Below are positions 1-7,465 of a stretch of 14,590 nt of DNA, piece after piece. The position numbers and the translations under genes were made by a program. Numbering within the stretch: position 1 is the stretch's first letter; every line of letters starts with the position of its first letter. The notes beneath the pieces were generated by a model. It saw only the letters and a list, made by a program, of their open reading frames with translations, ran no database searches and was not told the origin of the DNA. The DNA is taken from contig NJEK01000035.1 of the NCBI GenBank assembly GCA_002255105.1, positions 1 to 14,590 of the forward strand. Direction: 5' to 3'. The DNA is from Candidatus Wolframiiraptor sp. EX4484-121. GTDB taxonomy: Archaea; Thermoproteota; Nitrososphaeria_A; Caldarchaeales; Wolframiiraptoraceae.

Positions 1-63
1 ATAAAGGAGAGGGCTGAGAGGAGGAGGTCGAAAAAGGTTTATCTAAGCTTCCATGGGATAAGA

Positions 64-341
64 ATGTATCTCGACGCCGCAAGACTTGAGAGATTCATAA
101 AGAAGGGCGAGCTGCCGAGAGTGACTAGAAGCTATGGCATAGACTCCCTCGCAGAGGTTCTCATCGACGCGGATTTCCCGGCAACGAAGGAGGAGCTCGT
201 GAGAAGACATGGGTGGAAGCTGATAGATGTGGGACGAGAGTTCCGGCCAGCGTAATCCTCAAACAGCTTAGAAGGAAAAGTTATAGGAGCTTGGAGGAGC
301 TGTTAAGAGAGCTTAAGATGAGATTTGAAAATATTAGCTAA
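64..341 (+). pseudogene. Small DUF2795-like protein gene with a frameshift
   Basis: The first reading frame (64-255) gives 63 residues and ends soon after the sequence KLIDVGRE. A second frame, open from about 240 to the TAA at 339-341, continues with VPASVILKQLRRKSYRSLEE and ends in a charged helix. Read together (about 92 residues) they resemble the DUF2795 pattern: a hydrophobic strand, a PATKEEL helix (FPATKEELVRR), a second helix starting near PASVIL, then a Y-x-S-L-E-E-L tail. A -1 shift near 236-250 explains the break. The role is unknown; DUF2795 proteins are small and poorly characterised. A TATA-like stretch at about 37-46 lies roughly 25 bases before the ATG, which fits a leaderless start. 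The family resemblance is from memory of the pattern and is moderate. Alternatively the first frame alone is a real 63-residue protein. Confidence 0.5.
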
Positions 342-360
342 ATTTTTCTATTGGTTGCGT

Positions 361-373
361 TAAGTTTTTAAGC
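361..373 (+). promoter_or_regulatory. TATA-like box for the metalloprotease gene
   Basis: The AT-rich stretch AGTTTTTAAG at about 363-372 is centred some 33 bases before the ATG at 400. This fits an archaeal TATA box giving a transcript that starts within a few bases of the start codon. Nothing resembling a Shine-Dalgarno sequence precedes the ATG at 400, also as expected for a leaderless mRNA. Confidence 0.4.
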
Positions 374-399
374 GTCGGATATAATCGATTCCTAAAAGA

Positions 400-3213
400 A
401 TGGACGGAAGAGCTGTGATGAGGCATAGACGCGAAATCATCCAACTATCCGTGATAGTATTCATCCTAGTCTTAATCCAAACCGTATCGGCGGAACAATC
501 ACATTCAATAGATATAATCGGAGTCGCATTCGACCACAATCAGATAACTTTAAGGATCATTCCATCCGGAGTTGAGGTCTTGGATGAAGCTGTGAAAGAT
601 GCTATCAATATCTGGAACAATGCATTAAGGGAGTTCGCATCACTATATGGATATGATTACCTCTCGAGGATCGAGTTAAAGGTCGTTAATGAGACATCGG
701 ATATATTCGTAAGATATATTGATGAGCTTGGCAATGCATGCGGGGAGGCGATGCTAAGTTACACATTTGATAAGAGAATTCAGAAAGTTGAGATAAAGAT
801 CTCTAGGAAGTGCGTCGATCTAAATCATAATCTTGCACTGACGGTAGCCGAGCACGAGATCGGACATGCTCTAGGACTCGGGCATACAGGATATGAAGAG
901 GATCTGATGTACAACCGGCTGAGAGGTTTTAGAAAGCCGTCAACCCTAGACCTATATGCTCTATCAGTGATCTATGAGTGGATTAAGGACGGGAGCTTTC
1001 ATCCACCAGAGGTTACCAAGGTAGAGCTGCCGAAGAGTATTAGCTACGCATATCTCCCGATGGAGGAGGAAAGGGTGACGATAAGGTTTTGGATGAAGTC
1101 CGAGCTCGGGGAATCTCTCTTAACTGAGAGGGTCGCTGATAGAGGTCAGCTGGTCACTTACGTAGCAGATGAGATAAGGGAGTATCGTAATGAGACGCGT
1201 CTAGTCTTTAGGGGATGGTATCGCGGCGATGAGCTGATCACAACAAGTCCAACCATATCCATTAACGCCACCTCCAACGCAGATTATTATGCATACTATG
1301 ATGTCGAGTATCATGTTGATGTGAATTTAGGATATGAGAGAATCTCCAAATGGGTTGAGAGAGGTAGTGAGCTCAGGGTTGAGGCCGATGAAGTCAAAGA
1401 ATTTTCAAACAATACTAGACTCGTGTTTGAGAAATGGAGCGGAGACTTCGAGGGAAAGGATAGATTCGTCAAGGTTAAGGTTTATGAGCCGATAAAGGCT
1501 TCGGCCATGTGGAGAAGACAGTATAAGGTCTACATTATCTCAGAACCGCAGGCCATATCGGAGATAATTGGAGACGGATGGTATGATGAGGGGTCGAAAG
1601 CCATGATCAAGGTCTTGGAACCCATCGTACTTCTGAATGATGGTGAGAGTAAGGCGGTGGTGGGGGAGGTCTTCGCGGACTATGAGCTGAAGAATTTTAA
1701 GGATCTGAGATTCGAGAACGTCTCAGAGATTTCCCTCAATGTATCCTCTCCCATACTCGTCGTGGTGAGGTGGCGATTCTATCACCACGTCTTAATATCG
1801 TCAAACTATATCAAGCCGATTATAACGGATAAGTGGGTCTTAGATGGAAAGTTTGTGGAGTGCGAGGTTCCAAGGGAATTTAGATGGGATAATGGTACGA
1901 TGGTTAGATTTCAGAGATGGATTGGGGATGAGACCTCCGATCTAAATCACATAAAATTTCAGGTTAAGAGACCAGTTAGGGTTAAGGCTGAGTGGAGGAT
2001 ATTCTACCTAGTTAGATATAATTCGACCTACCAAGTCATGACAAATCTCACAGCACCATCCAGCTGGGTTGAGAAAGGTTCCAGCATCTACCTCAATGCC
2101 TCGCCCACCATCAGATCTCTAGGCGAAGGGGTCAGGGCGGTGTTTCAGGGTTGGAGGGGGACATTATCTCAAACATCGCCATATCTGATGATAGATGGAG
2201 TGGATCGGCCGCTGGATCTGAGGGCGGAGTGGAAGAAGCAGTACCTCCTGTCCATTCGAGCCCCGGATGAGGCTGGGATAAGCGATGAGATTTGGATAGA
2301 TTCTGGGGCAAGTTACGAAGTCTATGCTCCGCCGACAATTCTGTTATCAAACAATACTAGGCTCGTCTTCACGGGATGGACTGGATATGAATGCGGAGAC
2401 CCGCTATGCAATATAACTTCTATCTCTAAGCCGATAAACCTGGAAGCTGGATATAGGTTTGAGTGGCTCGCAAAGATCCATGTAATGGGATATGATGGAG
2501 AACCTGTTAAGGAGGTGGATGTGATTCTTAGATGTGGAGATGACTCCGTGAGGGTCGCTTCAGATTCGACTACATGGATCTACGAGTGTAACTGGCTCGT
2601 CGAGAACGCCACTTGGAAAGGATTCGACGTATCTCCCAAACAATCCCTCTATATCGAGAAGGGCGCCCAAGAAATATCTATTCCGGTTAGGGTGTTTAAG
2701 GCCGGATTCAGGGTGACGGACTATCTAGGATTCCCGGTAAAGGATGCTGAGGTCATCGTGAGCTTGATGAACGGCACCGTGTTATATGAAGGAAAGACCG
2801 CGGAGAATGGAGAGGTGTGGAATATTGGCCCACTCCCTCCATGCGATCTGAGAGTTGAGGTGAGATATCTCTGGTTCAATTCCAGCAAGACGTTCAATAT
2901 CGGGAACAGCAGACCGATCATGGTCATGGTTCCGATATCATTAACGACAATCTACATCTCCGTTGGAATAACGTCCTTACTCACGGCATTGATGATGTTC
3001 ACAGCGTATAGGAGAAGGAGAGAGACGCTCAAACAAGAGTATCGAGAATACTATGAGATCCCTCCAGCATACCCCCCTCCACCATCACCGCCAGTCGCGG
3101 AGGAGGAAGGGGAAGCGGGGGAGCACGTCGTCGTATCGGTTGAGGATGTTTTGAAGGAAATCGAAGATGAGGAGCTGAGGAAACTCCTCAAGGAGAGGAG
3201 GAAAAGGAGTTAG
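400..3213 (+). CDS. Secreted, membrane-anchored matrixin-type zinc metalloprotease with tandem repeat domains
   Basis: A 937-residue surface protein. The N-terminus (about residues 1-31) is a signal peptide: a basic start, a hydrophobic run and a cut after VSA. Residues about 34-195 form a metallopeptidase domain with the extended zinc motif HEIGHALGLGH (H152, E153, H156, H162) and a Met-turn DLMY (M170), the metzincin/matrixin (M10-like) signature. About six repeats follow, starting near residues 204, 301, 373, 460, 535 and 614. Each ends with a pattern like TRLVF-x-GW-x-G and then a strand leading to E/M-W or A-E-W, as in InlB-type B repeats. Two carboxypeptidase-regulatory-like beta domains lie at about 688-765 and 766-840. 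One membrane helix (about 846-868) is followed by RRRR and a 65-residue cytoplasmic tail with a proline cluster (about 887-898) and a charged helix. The protein is predicted to cleave extracellular proteins or peptides; its substrate is unknown. An internal ATG at 418 is a possible alternative start and would give a more usual signal peptide. The stop overlaps the end of the convergent DUF89 gene by 4 bases. Confidence 0.85.
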   Translation: MDGRAVMRHRREIIQLSVIVFILVLIQTVSAEQSHSIDIIGVAFDHNQITLRIIPSGVEVLDEAVKDAINIWNNALREFASLYGYDYLSRIELKVVNETSDIFVRYIDELGNACGEAMLSYTFDKRIQKVEIKISRKCVDLNHNLALTVAEHEIGHALGLGHTGYEEDLMYNRLRGFRKPSTLDLYALSVIYEWIKDGSFHPPEVTKVELPKSISYAYLPMEEERVTIRFWMKSELGESLLTERVADRGQLVTYVADEIREYRNETRLVFRGWYRGDELITTSPTISINATSNADYYAYYDVEYHVDVNLGYERISKWVERGSELRVEADEVKEFSNNTRLVFEKWSGDFEGKDRFVKVKVYEPIKASAMWRRQYKVYIISEPQAISEIIGDGWYDEGSKAMIKVLEPIVLLNDGESKAVVGEVFADYELKNFKDLRFENVSEISLNVSSPILVVVRWRFYHHVLISSNYIKPIITDKWVLDGKFVECEVPREFRWDNGTMVRFQRWIGDETSDLNHIKFQVKRPVRVKAEWRIFYLVRYNSTYQVMTNLTAPSSWVEKGSSIYLNASPTIRSLGEGVRAVFQGWRGTLSQTSPYLMIDGVDRPLDLRAEWKKQYLLSIRAPDEAGISDEIWIDSGASYEVYAPPTILLSNNTRLVFTGWTGYECGDPLCNITSISKPINLEAGYRFEWLAKIHVMGYDGEPVKEVDVILRCGDDSVRVASDSTTWIYECNWLVENATWKGFDVSPKQSLYIEKGAQEISIPVRVFKAGFRVTDYLGFPVKDAEVIVSLMNGTVLYEGKTAENGEVWNIGPLPPCDLRVEVRYLWFNSSKTFNIGNSRPIMVMVPISLTTIYISVGITSLLTALMMFTAYRRRRETLKQEYREYYEIPPAYPPPPSPPVAEEEGEAGEHVVVSVEDVLKEIEDEELRKLLKERRKRS

Positions 3214-4076
3214 CGTGAATGTTTCAGAATGAGGCTCCCCATTGGAGCGCCGATAGCCCTCGCCACGATCGGGCACTTCACCATCAGGATGAAGAATGAG
3301 TCGGTCTCATCGTCATAGGTCTCAAAGTTCGCCTGCCCCTTAAACACCCTTAAGCCATGTTCCCTTATCCAGCCTCTCACGACCTCGCTTGACATGGATG
3401 GCCCGGTTCCCTCGACCCCGTTTGAGACGCATTTAATCCTAGTGTTGGGAAGCTTATCTAGACCAACATATCTCACGTCCTCTGGAATAACATCTCCCAG
3501 CGCAGGCCCTCCCTTAACCACTAGGGTGATCGATTTAAACGGCTTGGATCTGACGTCGAGCATGGTCTCTATCAACAGCTTGTCGAACACTATCTCTCCA
3601 GCATTATCCAAGAAATATATCATGTGTTCAGCCTCCAAAGCTCTCCTCCTAAACTCCTCGTAATCGTTAATCGATAGGGGCTCCCTCATAGCTCTCTGAA
3701 CAGACTCGTGTAGATCCGGCTGAACATATGCCCCAAAGTCTATCGAGTTTCCAGCCGCCGACAACCTAATAGCGGTCTCCAGCCTATCTACAGAACTCTC
3801 AACAACCTTTTTCAGCTCTGGATAAATCTTGAGGGCCATGTCGTTACTCTTCCTCCTAAGCTCCTTGAATGGGTCGGGGTTTCCGGTCGCCTCGGTGATC
3901 ACCCTATTCACGAGAAAAGCAAGCTCTATTGGTATTAAGTTCCAGTTTATAGACTGAAGCGACTTGACCACCTCGATCATAATCTTCCTCTGCAACCCAA
4001 TATCGTCGGTAATCAGCCTAGCGTTGCGCAAGGCCATTCTCAAGGTGCATGGAAGGCAATCGAGCTCTATCTTCAA
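3210..4076 (-). CDS. DUF89 / ARMT1-like metal-dependent phosphatase
   Basis: A 288-residue protein, close to the usual length of archaeal DUF89 members. Diagnostic motifs are the N-terminal DCLPC (C7, C10), AAGNSIDFG (about 107-115), LDNAGE (156-161) followed by FD (164-165), KGGP (188-191), GQANFET (247-253) and KCPIVAR (267-273). The Asn and Asp residues of the NAG and NSIDFG motifs are the expected metal-binding and catalytic positions. The family contains metal-dependent phosphatases thought to remove phosphate from damaged or reactive sugar phosphates and related metabolites; the substrate here cannot be told. The start is TTG: an in-frame TGA lies 9 bases upstream, and the family normally begins just before the CLPC motif. 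A TATA-like box at 4101-4110 is about 30 bases upstream, so the gene may have its own promoter rather than rely on the MFS gene before it. Confidence 0.85.
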   Translation of the reverse strand: MKIELDCLPCTLRMALRNARLITDDIGLQRKIMIEVVKSLQSINWNLIPIELAFLVNRVITEATGNPDPFKELRRKSNDMALKIYPELKKVVESSVDRLETAIRLSAAGNSIDFGAYVQPDLHESVQRAMREPLSINDYEEFRRRALEAEHMIYFLDNAGEIVFDKLLIETMLDVRSKPFKSITLVVKGGPALGDVIPEDVRYVGLDKLPNTRIKCVSNGVEGTGPSMSSEVVRGWIREHGLRVFKGQANFETYDDETDSFFILMVKCPIVARAIGAPMGSLILKHSR

Positions 4077-4086
4077 AGCCGCTCAA

Positions 4087-4110
4087 CCTATCTAATAGGC
4101 TCTATTTAGC
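4087..4110 (-). promoter_or_regulatory. Promoter and possible operator of the DUF89 gene
   Basis: On the minus strand GCTAAATAGA (4101-4110) is a TATA-like box centred about 30 bases before the TTG start at 4076. Between box and start lies a perfect inverted repeat, CCTAT-cta-ATAGG (4087-4099). A dyad at this place in an archaeal promoter is a usual repressor position, but no regulator is identified. Confidence 0.35.
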
Positions 4111-4120
4111 TTATCCCCTA

Positions 4121-4189
4121 CTGATGATGAGGCGATGCGGCCGGCTTCCTCGATATCATCTACCTCTCGTGATATCGAGGTCTCATCAG
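4121..4189. repeat. Long interrupted inverted repeat between MFS and DUF89 genes
   Basis: A perfect 11-base inverted repeat, CCTCGATATCA (4148-4158) and TGATATCGAGG (4170-4180), encloses an 11-base loop. It is nested inside a second pair, CTGATGATGAG (4121-4131) and CTCATCAG (4182-4189), which match except for a 3-base bulge. The intervening 4132-4147 is GC-rich. The + strand continues with CCTTTTCTT, but no + strand gene ends here. On the minus strand it lies in the 3' flank of the MFS gene and upstream of the DUF89 TATA box. It may be an RNA 3'-end or processing element, or a DNA site with two GATATC half-sites 19 bases apart. Confidence 0.6.
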
Positions 4190-4240
4190 CCTTTTCTTAG
4201 AGATTCTTGCTAAACCGCGGCTGTAGAGTCTTATCTAATT

Positions 4241-5449
4241 TTATGATAAGCCCTTCTTCAAGGATAGTGTTGAGAGTATTAGGATGGGCACCGCCAGCGA
4301 TAGGACTAGGGGGGTGGGATTTATCCTCAAGCCCATTAAATTCAAGATGATTCCTTGGAATATGTCATAGGACCAGCCGAAGATAAGCAACCCTACAACG
4401 GTCCCGAAGTTCATGACGGAGTTTACGAGACCTATAGTCATCCCGGCTCGCCCTCGAGAGGATGCCGCCAACCTCCTCGACAATGGTGTGTAGGCTTTCC
4501 AGCTAACTCCAGCCGCGAGTAGGCCGATAAATATCGCCTCATAACTCTTCACGGCGAGTAGAAATGGGGCCAGACACGTCATAAACGCTATGGCGGTCAC
4601 CGCATAGCCCTCTGAGAGCCTATCAGCGATGATGTTTATCGGGATGCTGGCGATAAGCCCCAAAATTCCAGTCACGCCTAGGATTAGAGCTGAATCCTCC
4701 TTGGAAAGGCCTGCGAACTCGCTTAGATAAACGTAGATTGGGTCGCCGACTAGCATAGCTCCTATCAACGCGACTGTGAGGGATGTTAAGAGAAGTGGGT
4801 GGACCGAGAACCTCCCCCTGCCGGGCTCTTCCCGATCTTCTACACGCCTCACCTCAACCATCACTTGATTAGATCTTATCGCCGAATAGATTAGGGGAGC
4901 TGTTGCGGCGGAGAAGATGAAAGCCGTTGGGAAGACGTAGGAGGAGTTTATCGTGGAGAGTATGCTGTAGAGGAGGTTTCCCGCGAATATGCCTATGGAT
5001 CCTGATGCGAAGTATATCGCGAGGGCTGTTCCCCTCCACTCGATCGGCGTATTTGAGGCTATTAGCACCTGGATGAAGACCCAGAAGAACCCGCTTACAA
5101 CCCCCTGAAGAATCCTCAGAATCAGGAAGAAGGTAAATGATTTGAGATAATTATACAGGAGTAGGATTATTGAGCTCAATATCGGGAGGACCGGGATGAT
5201 CGCCCTCAACCCCCTCCTATCGATGAGATATCCGGCTAGGGGCGCCGTCAAGGCCCTGGCCGAGAGGAAGGCCATGGATAGGATGCTCAGGAAGCCCATC
5301 GGGAGCATAAGCTCCGCTCTGGCATAGTATGCGACGGCCGGGATCACCATCCTGAATGCCGCCGTCCCTAGAAAGGCCACCAAGAACAGCGAAAGCAGCC
5401 ATCCGCTACCCAGAAGCTCCCTAAGCCTGCTCAGCGACGATAAATCCAT
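4241..5449 (-). CDS. Major facilitator superfamily (MFS) transporter
   Basis: A 402-residue integral membrane protein with about 12 hydrophobic segments in two halves, joined by a charged cytoplasmic loop (VEDREEPGRGR, near the middle). The classic MFS motif A between helices 2 and 3 is present as GYLIDRRGLR (about residues 73-82), and a second, weaker copy (NIIADRLSEG) appears in the second half. The fold suggests a proton- or gradient-driven exporter or importer; there is no clue to the substrate. The ATG at 5449 is chosen over an upstream TTG at 5467 because the TATA-like box TTCTAAAAAG (5472-5481, minus strand) is about 27 bases before this ATG and would be too close to the TTG. It is divergent from the S4 gene, sharing a short intergenic region. 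Confidence 0.85.
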   Translation of the reverse strand: MDLSSLSRLRELLGSGWLLSLFLVAFLGTAAFRMVIPAVAYYARAELMLPMGFLSILSMAFLSARALTAPLAGYLIDRRGLRAIIPVLPILSSIILLLYNYLKSFTFFLILRILQGVVSGFFWVFIQVLIASNTPIEWRGTALAIYFASGSIGIFAGNLLYSILSTINSSYVFPTAFIFSAATAPLIYSAIRSNQVMVEVRRVEDREEPGRGRFSVHPLLLTSLTVALIGAMLVGDPIYVYLSEFAGLSKEDSALILGVTGILGLIASIPINIIADRLSEGYAVTAIAFMTCLAPFLLAVKSYEAIFIGLLAAGVSWKAYTPLSRRLAASSRGRAGMTIGLVNSVMNFGTVVGLLIFGWSYDIFQGIILNLMGLRINPTPLVLSLAVPILILSTLSLKKGLS

Positions 5450-5471
5450 CGACCGTCCCCTAAACAACCCA

Positions 5472-5507
5472 CTTTTTAGAATATCGCCGTTAGAAGCGTT
5501 AATAAAG
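5472..5507. promoter_or_regulatory. Divergent promoters for the MFS and S4 genes
   Basis: Two TATA-like boxes face opposite ways. TTCTAAAAAG (5472-5481, minus strand) is about 27 bases before the MFS ATG, and GTTAATAAAG (5498-5507, plus strand) is about 30 bases before the S4 ATG. Both imply near-leaderless transcripts, and the two sites are only about 25 bases apart. Confidence 0.45.
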
Positions 5508-5532
5508 TGGTTTGGGCGGTCTATGACCTGAG

Positions 5533-6051
5533 ATGGGAGATCCGAAGAAGCCTAGAAAGCAGTATGAGACCCCCAAGCATCCGTGGAGAGCCGATAGGCT
5601 CGCGGCTGAGCTACAGTTGATAGGAGAGTATGGGTTGAGGAATAAGAGGGAGCTTTGGAGGGCTGAGACTACCCTGAGGAAGATCAGAGCGCATGCGAGG
5701 AGGCTCTTCGCACTAACCGGTGAGAAGAGGGTTAAGGCGGAGCGAGAGCTTATTCACAGGCTTTGGAGGATGGGGATAGTCGATGAGAACGCGACCGCGG
5801 ACGACGTTCTGAAGCTGACCGTCAGGGACATCTTGGAGAGGAGGCTTCAAACTATGGTCTATAGGCTCGCCTTAGCCAAGACGATCTATCAAGCTAGACA
5901 GCTCATAGTTCATGGCCACGTATATGTCGGTGACAGGAAGGTTAGGTCGCCGAGCTATCACGTTATGAGGGGTGAGGAGAGGCTGATAAGGGTCGCGATC
6001 CCGATAATGGAGAAGATCTCGCAGGAGGAAGGAGAGGCTGAGACAAGCTGA
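5533..6051 (+). CDS. rps4: 30S ribosomal protein S4 (uS4), archaeal type
   Basis: A 172-residue primary rRNA-binding protein that nucleates small-subunit assembly. It begins MGDPKKPRKQYETPKHPW, the typical archaeal/eukaryotic uS4 N-terminus. The helical body contains AETTLRKIRAHARRL. The S4 RNA-binding domain follows from about residue 103 (ERRLQTMVYRLALAKTIYQA, then RQLIVHGHVYVGDRKVRSPS). Length and motifs are complete. The gene stands alone: its usual archaeal neighbours rps13 and rps11 are absent, and it sits between the divergent MFS gene and the convergent moaB. Its stop is 8 bases from the end of moaB. Confidence 0.97.
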   Translation: MGDPKKPRKQYETPKHPWRADRLAAELQLIGEYGLRNKRELWRAETTLRKIRAHARRLFALTGEKRVKAERELIHRLWRMGIVDENATADDVLKLTVRDILERRLQTMVYRLALAKTIYQARQLIVHGHVYVGDRKVRSPSYHVMRGEERLIRVAIPIMEKISQEEGEAETS

Positions 6052-6059
6052 AACTTCTT

Positions 6060-6590
6060 CTACCCCCTCCTCGCGAGGTAAACCATGTGTGGAAGCTCAT
6101 CTATAAACTCCTCTAGGGCCAATTTCACGGCGTCTGGAGAGCCCGGGAGACATAAGATGGCCTTCCCCGAGGCTACCCCCGCCGTCGCCCTCGTCAAGGC
6201 CGCGGCGGCTCCAACCCTCCGATAGCTCAGCATTCTAAAGAGTTCCCCAAATCCCTCAGCCTCCTTCTCGAAAAATGGTCTGACGGCCTCTATGGTGACA
6301 TCGCTTCTCGCCAACCCCGTCCCGCCCATGAAGATCACGACGTCGACGTCCTCCCTCCTCAACGTCTCCAGCAGCTTCTCCCTAATCATCTCGATATCAT
6401 CATCTATTATCTCCTCATGAACGACTTCATGGCCTCGCCTCCCGACCTCCTCCACCGCCACCCTCATGGATACGTCGTCAACGGATTCACCCCTAACTTT
6501 CGCTTCATATCTCGAGCTACTCACCGTGAAGAGGGCGAATGCAAGCCTCCTCTCAGCGAGCTTTCTATGCTCCCTGTGGGGTGATGTCAT
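6060..6590 (-). CDS. moaB: Molybdenum cofactor biosynthesis protein MoaB/MogA family (molybdopterin adenylyltransferase)
   Basis: A 176-residue protein with the MoCF-binding fold. Visible motifs are FMGGTGLARSDVT (about 87-99; GGTG at 89-92), the EGFGELFR loop (about 112-119), the SYRRVGAAAALTRATAG stretch and LPGSPDAV (148-155). In archaea this family activates molybdopterin by adenylylation before metal insertion, which may be molybdenum or tungsten. The gene follows moaC with a 3-base gap (TGA, tgc, ATG). The GGAGGG at the end of moaC is its ribosome binding site. It is a cytoplasmic enzyme, intact, with no missing motif. Confidence 0.93.
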   Translation of the reverse strand: MTSPHREHRKLAERRLAFALFTVSSSRYEAKVRGESVDDVSMRVAVEEVGRRGHEVVHEEIIDDDIEMIREKLLETLRREDVDVVIFMGGTGLARSDVTIEAVRPFFEKEAEGFGELFRMLSYRRVGAAAALTRATAGVASGKAILCLPGSPDAVKLALEEFIDELPHMVYLARRG

Positions 6591-6593
6591 GCA

Positions 6594-7034
6594 TCAACCC
6601 TCCTTAAGCTTCTCCAAAACCCTGATTCCAGTTATCTCGGTTTCGGGATATTGGCCGCGCTCATCCTTCTCATACGCTTTAACAGCATCCCAGATATTCA
6701 ATAACGCTATCGAGGCCGCCGTCAGGGCCTCCATCTCGACTCCTGTCCTCTCAAATGCCTTAACCCTGGCCACAACCTCAACCCCATCATCCATCAGTCG
6801 GGTCTCGATCGAGACATTATCTATCTTGAGCTGGTGGCAGAGCGGGAGGAGGAGGGGGGTGAACTTCGCGGCATTAATCCCTCCAAGCCTGGCAACTTGG
6901 AGGGGGTCGCCCTTCTCAACCCTACCCTCCCTAATCCTTCTAACGGTTTCAGGCTTGAGCTTGATGAACCCCGTCGCGATCGCCTCCCTCCTAACCATGG
7001 GCTTACCCGACACATCGGCCTGCTTGATAGCCAA
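6594..7034 (-). CDS. moaC: Cyclic pyranopterin monophosphate synthase MoaC
   Basis: A 146-residue protein that converts the cyclic GTP product of MoaA into cyclic pyranopterin monophosphate, the second half of the first step of molybdopterin synthesis. Motifs seen are ADVSGKPMVRREA at the N-terminus, LPLCHQ (about 63-68), TGVEMEAL (97-104), then WDAVKAYEKDERGQYP (about 115-130). E102, D116 and K119 match the conserved catalytic region around E114, D128 and K131 of the E. coli enzyme (alignment from memory). The start is TTG at 7034, preceded by GGAGGG at a good distance, and it gives a normal length. It is first in an operon with moaB. No moaA or moaE is present in this window. Confidence 0.93.
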   Translation of the reverse strand: MAIKQADVSGKPMVRREAIATGFIKLKPETVRRIREGRVEKGDPLQVARLGGINAAKFTPLLLPLCHQLKIDNVSIETRLMDDGVEVVARVKAFERTGVEMEALTAASIALLNIWDAVKAYEKDERGQYPETEITGIRVLEKLKEG

Positions 7035-7109
7035 CCCCTCAGCCCTCCAAGATAAGCTCGAAGCTCTGGATGTTAAGGATAACCCTTGCGAAAAACATCG
7101 GACGAAACC

Positions 7110-7119
7110 GATTAAATAT
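7110..7119 (+). promoter_or_regulatory. TATA-like box for the HIT gene remnant
   Basis: GATTAAATAT at 7110-7119 is centred about 30 bases before the ATG at 7144. A GGAG directly precedes that ATG. The broken gene therefore still has a plausible promoter and start. Confidence 0.4.
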
Positions 7120-7143
7120 GAGGGGAGTCCTTAATTCTTGGAG

Positions 7144-7465
7144 ATGAAGATACTCTGGGCTCCATGGAGGATGAGATACATAAGATCATGCTCTAAGGAC
7201 TCAGGATGCTTTGGAATTGGTCGAGATGGCCGAGATGATTAAGCTCGCCATCAAGGCCCTAAAGTCGGAATACAATCCCGATGGATTCAACATAGGGTTA
7301 AATCTGGGGAGGGCGGCCGGAGCTGGATTAGAAGACCATCTACACATACACGTCATCCCGCGATGGGTTGGGGACACGAACTTCATGCCCATAATATCCG
7401 AGACCAAGACCATCCCGGAGCTATTGGCCGACAGCTACTCGCGGCTTAAGAAGTATTTTGAATGA
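7144..7465 (+). pseudogene. HIT-family hydrolase gene with an internal out-of-frame deletion
   Basis: The 5' part (from ATG 7144) reads MKILWAPWRMRYIRSCSKDSGC, the usual start of archaeal HIT-domain proteins (Ap4A hydrolase/FHIT-like). At about 7205-7210 the frame changes. The other frame reads DALELVEMAEMIKLAIKALK, then the DGFNIGLNLGRAAGAG region and the catalytic histidine triad HLHIHV followed by IPRWVGDTNF, to TGA at 7463-7465. Family members are about 160 residues, and here roughly 40-55 codons are missing from the middle, including the usual IFC-x... beta strands and nucleotide-binding residues. The sequence GATGC at the junction could belong to either side (SGC as gga tgc, DA as gat gct), consistent with deletion between short repeats. 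Without the missing part, and with the frame broken, no active enzyme is expected. The gene overlaps the convergent taw1 end by 20 bases. Confidence 0.8.

Noticed and set aside
4121..4189. C/D box guide RNA, because ATGATGA resembles a C box
   Set aside because: No properly spaced D box (CTGA) or C'/D' pair was found on either strand; the match is part of the inverted repeat.
5450..5467. TTG start for the MFS gene at 5467
   Set aside because: The TATA-like box at 5472-5481 lies only a few bases upstream, so the transcript would start inside or after that codon. The ATG at 5449 is at the proper distance.
6466..7134. A 222-codon + strand open frame opposite moaC and moaB
   Set aside because: It is antisense to two clearly recognised genes and its translation is low-complexity Ser/Leu-rich, typical of a shadow frame.
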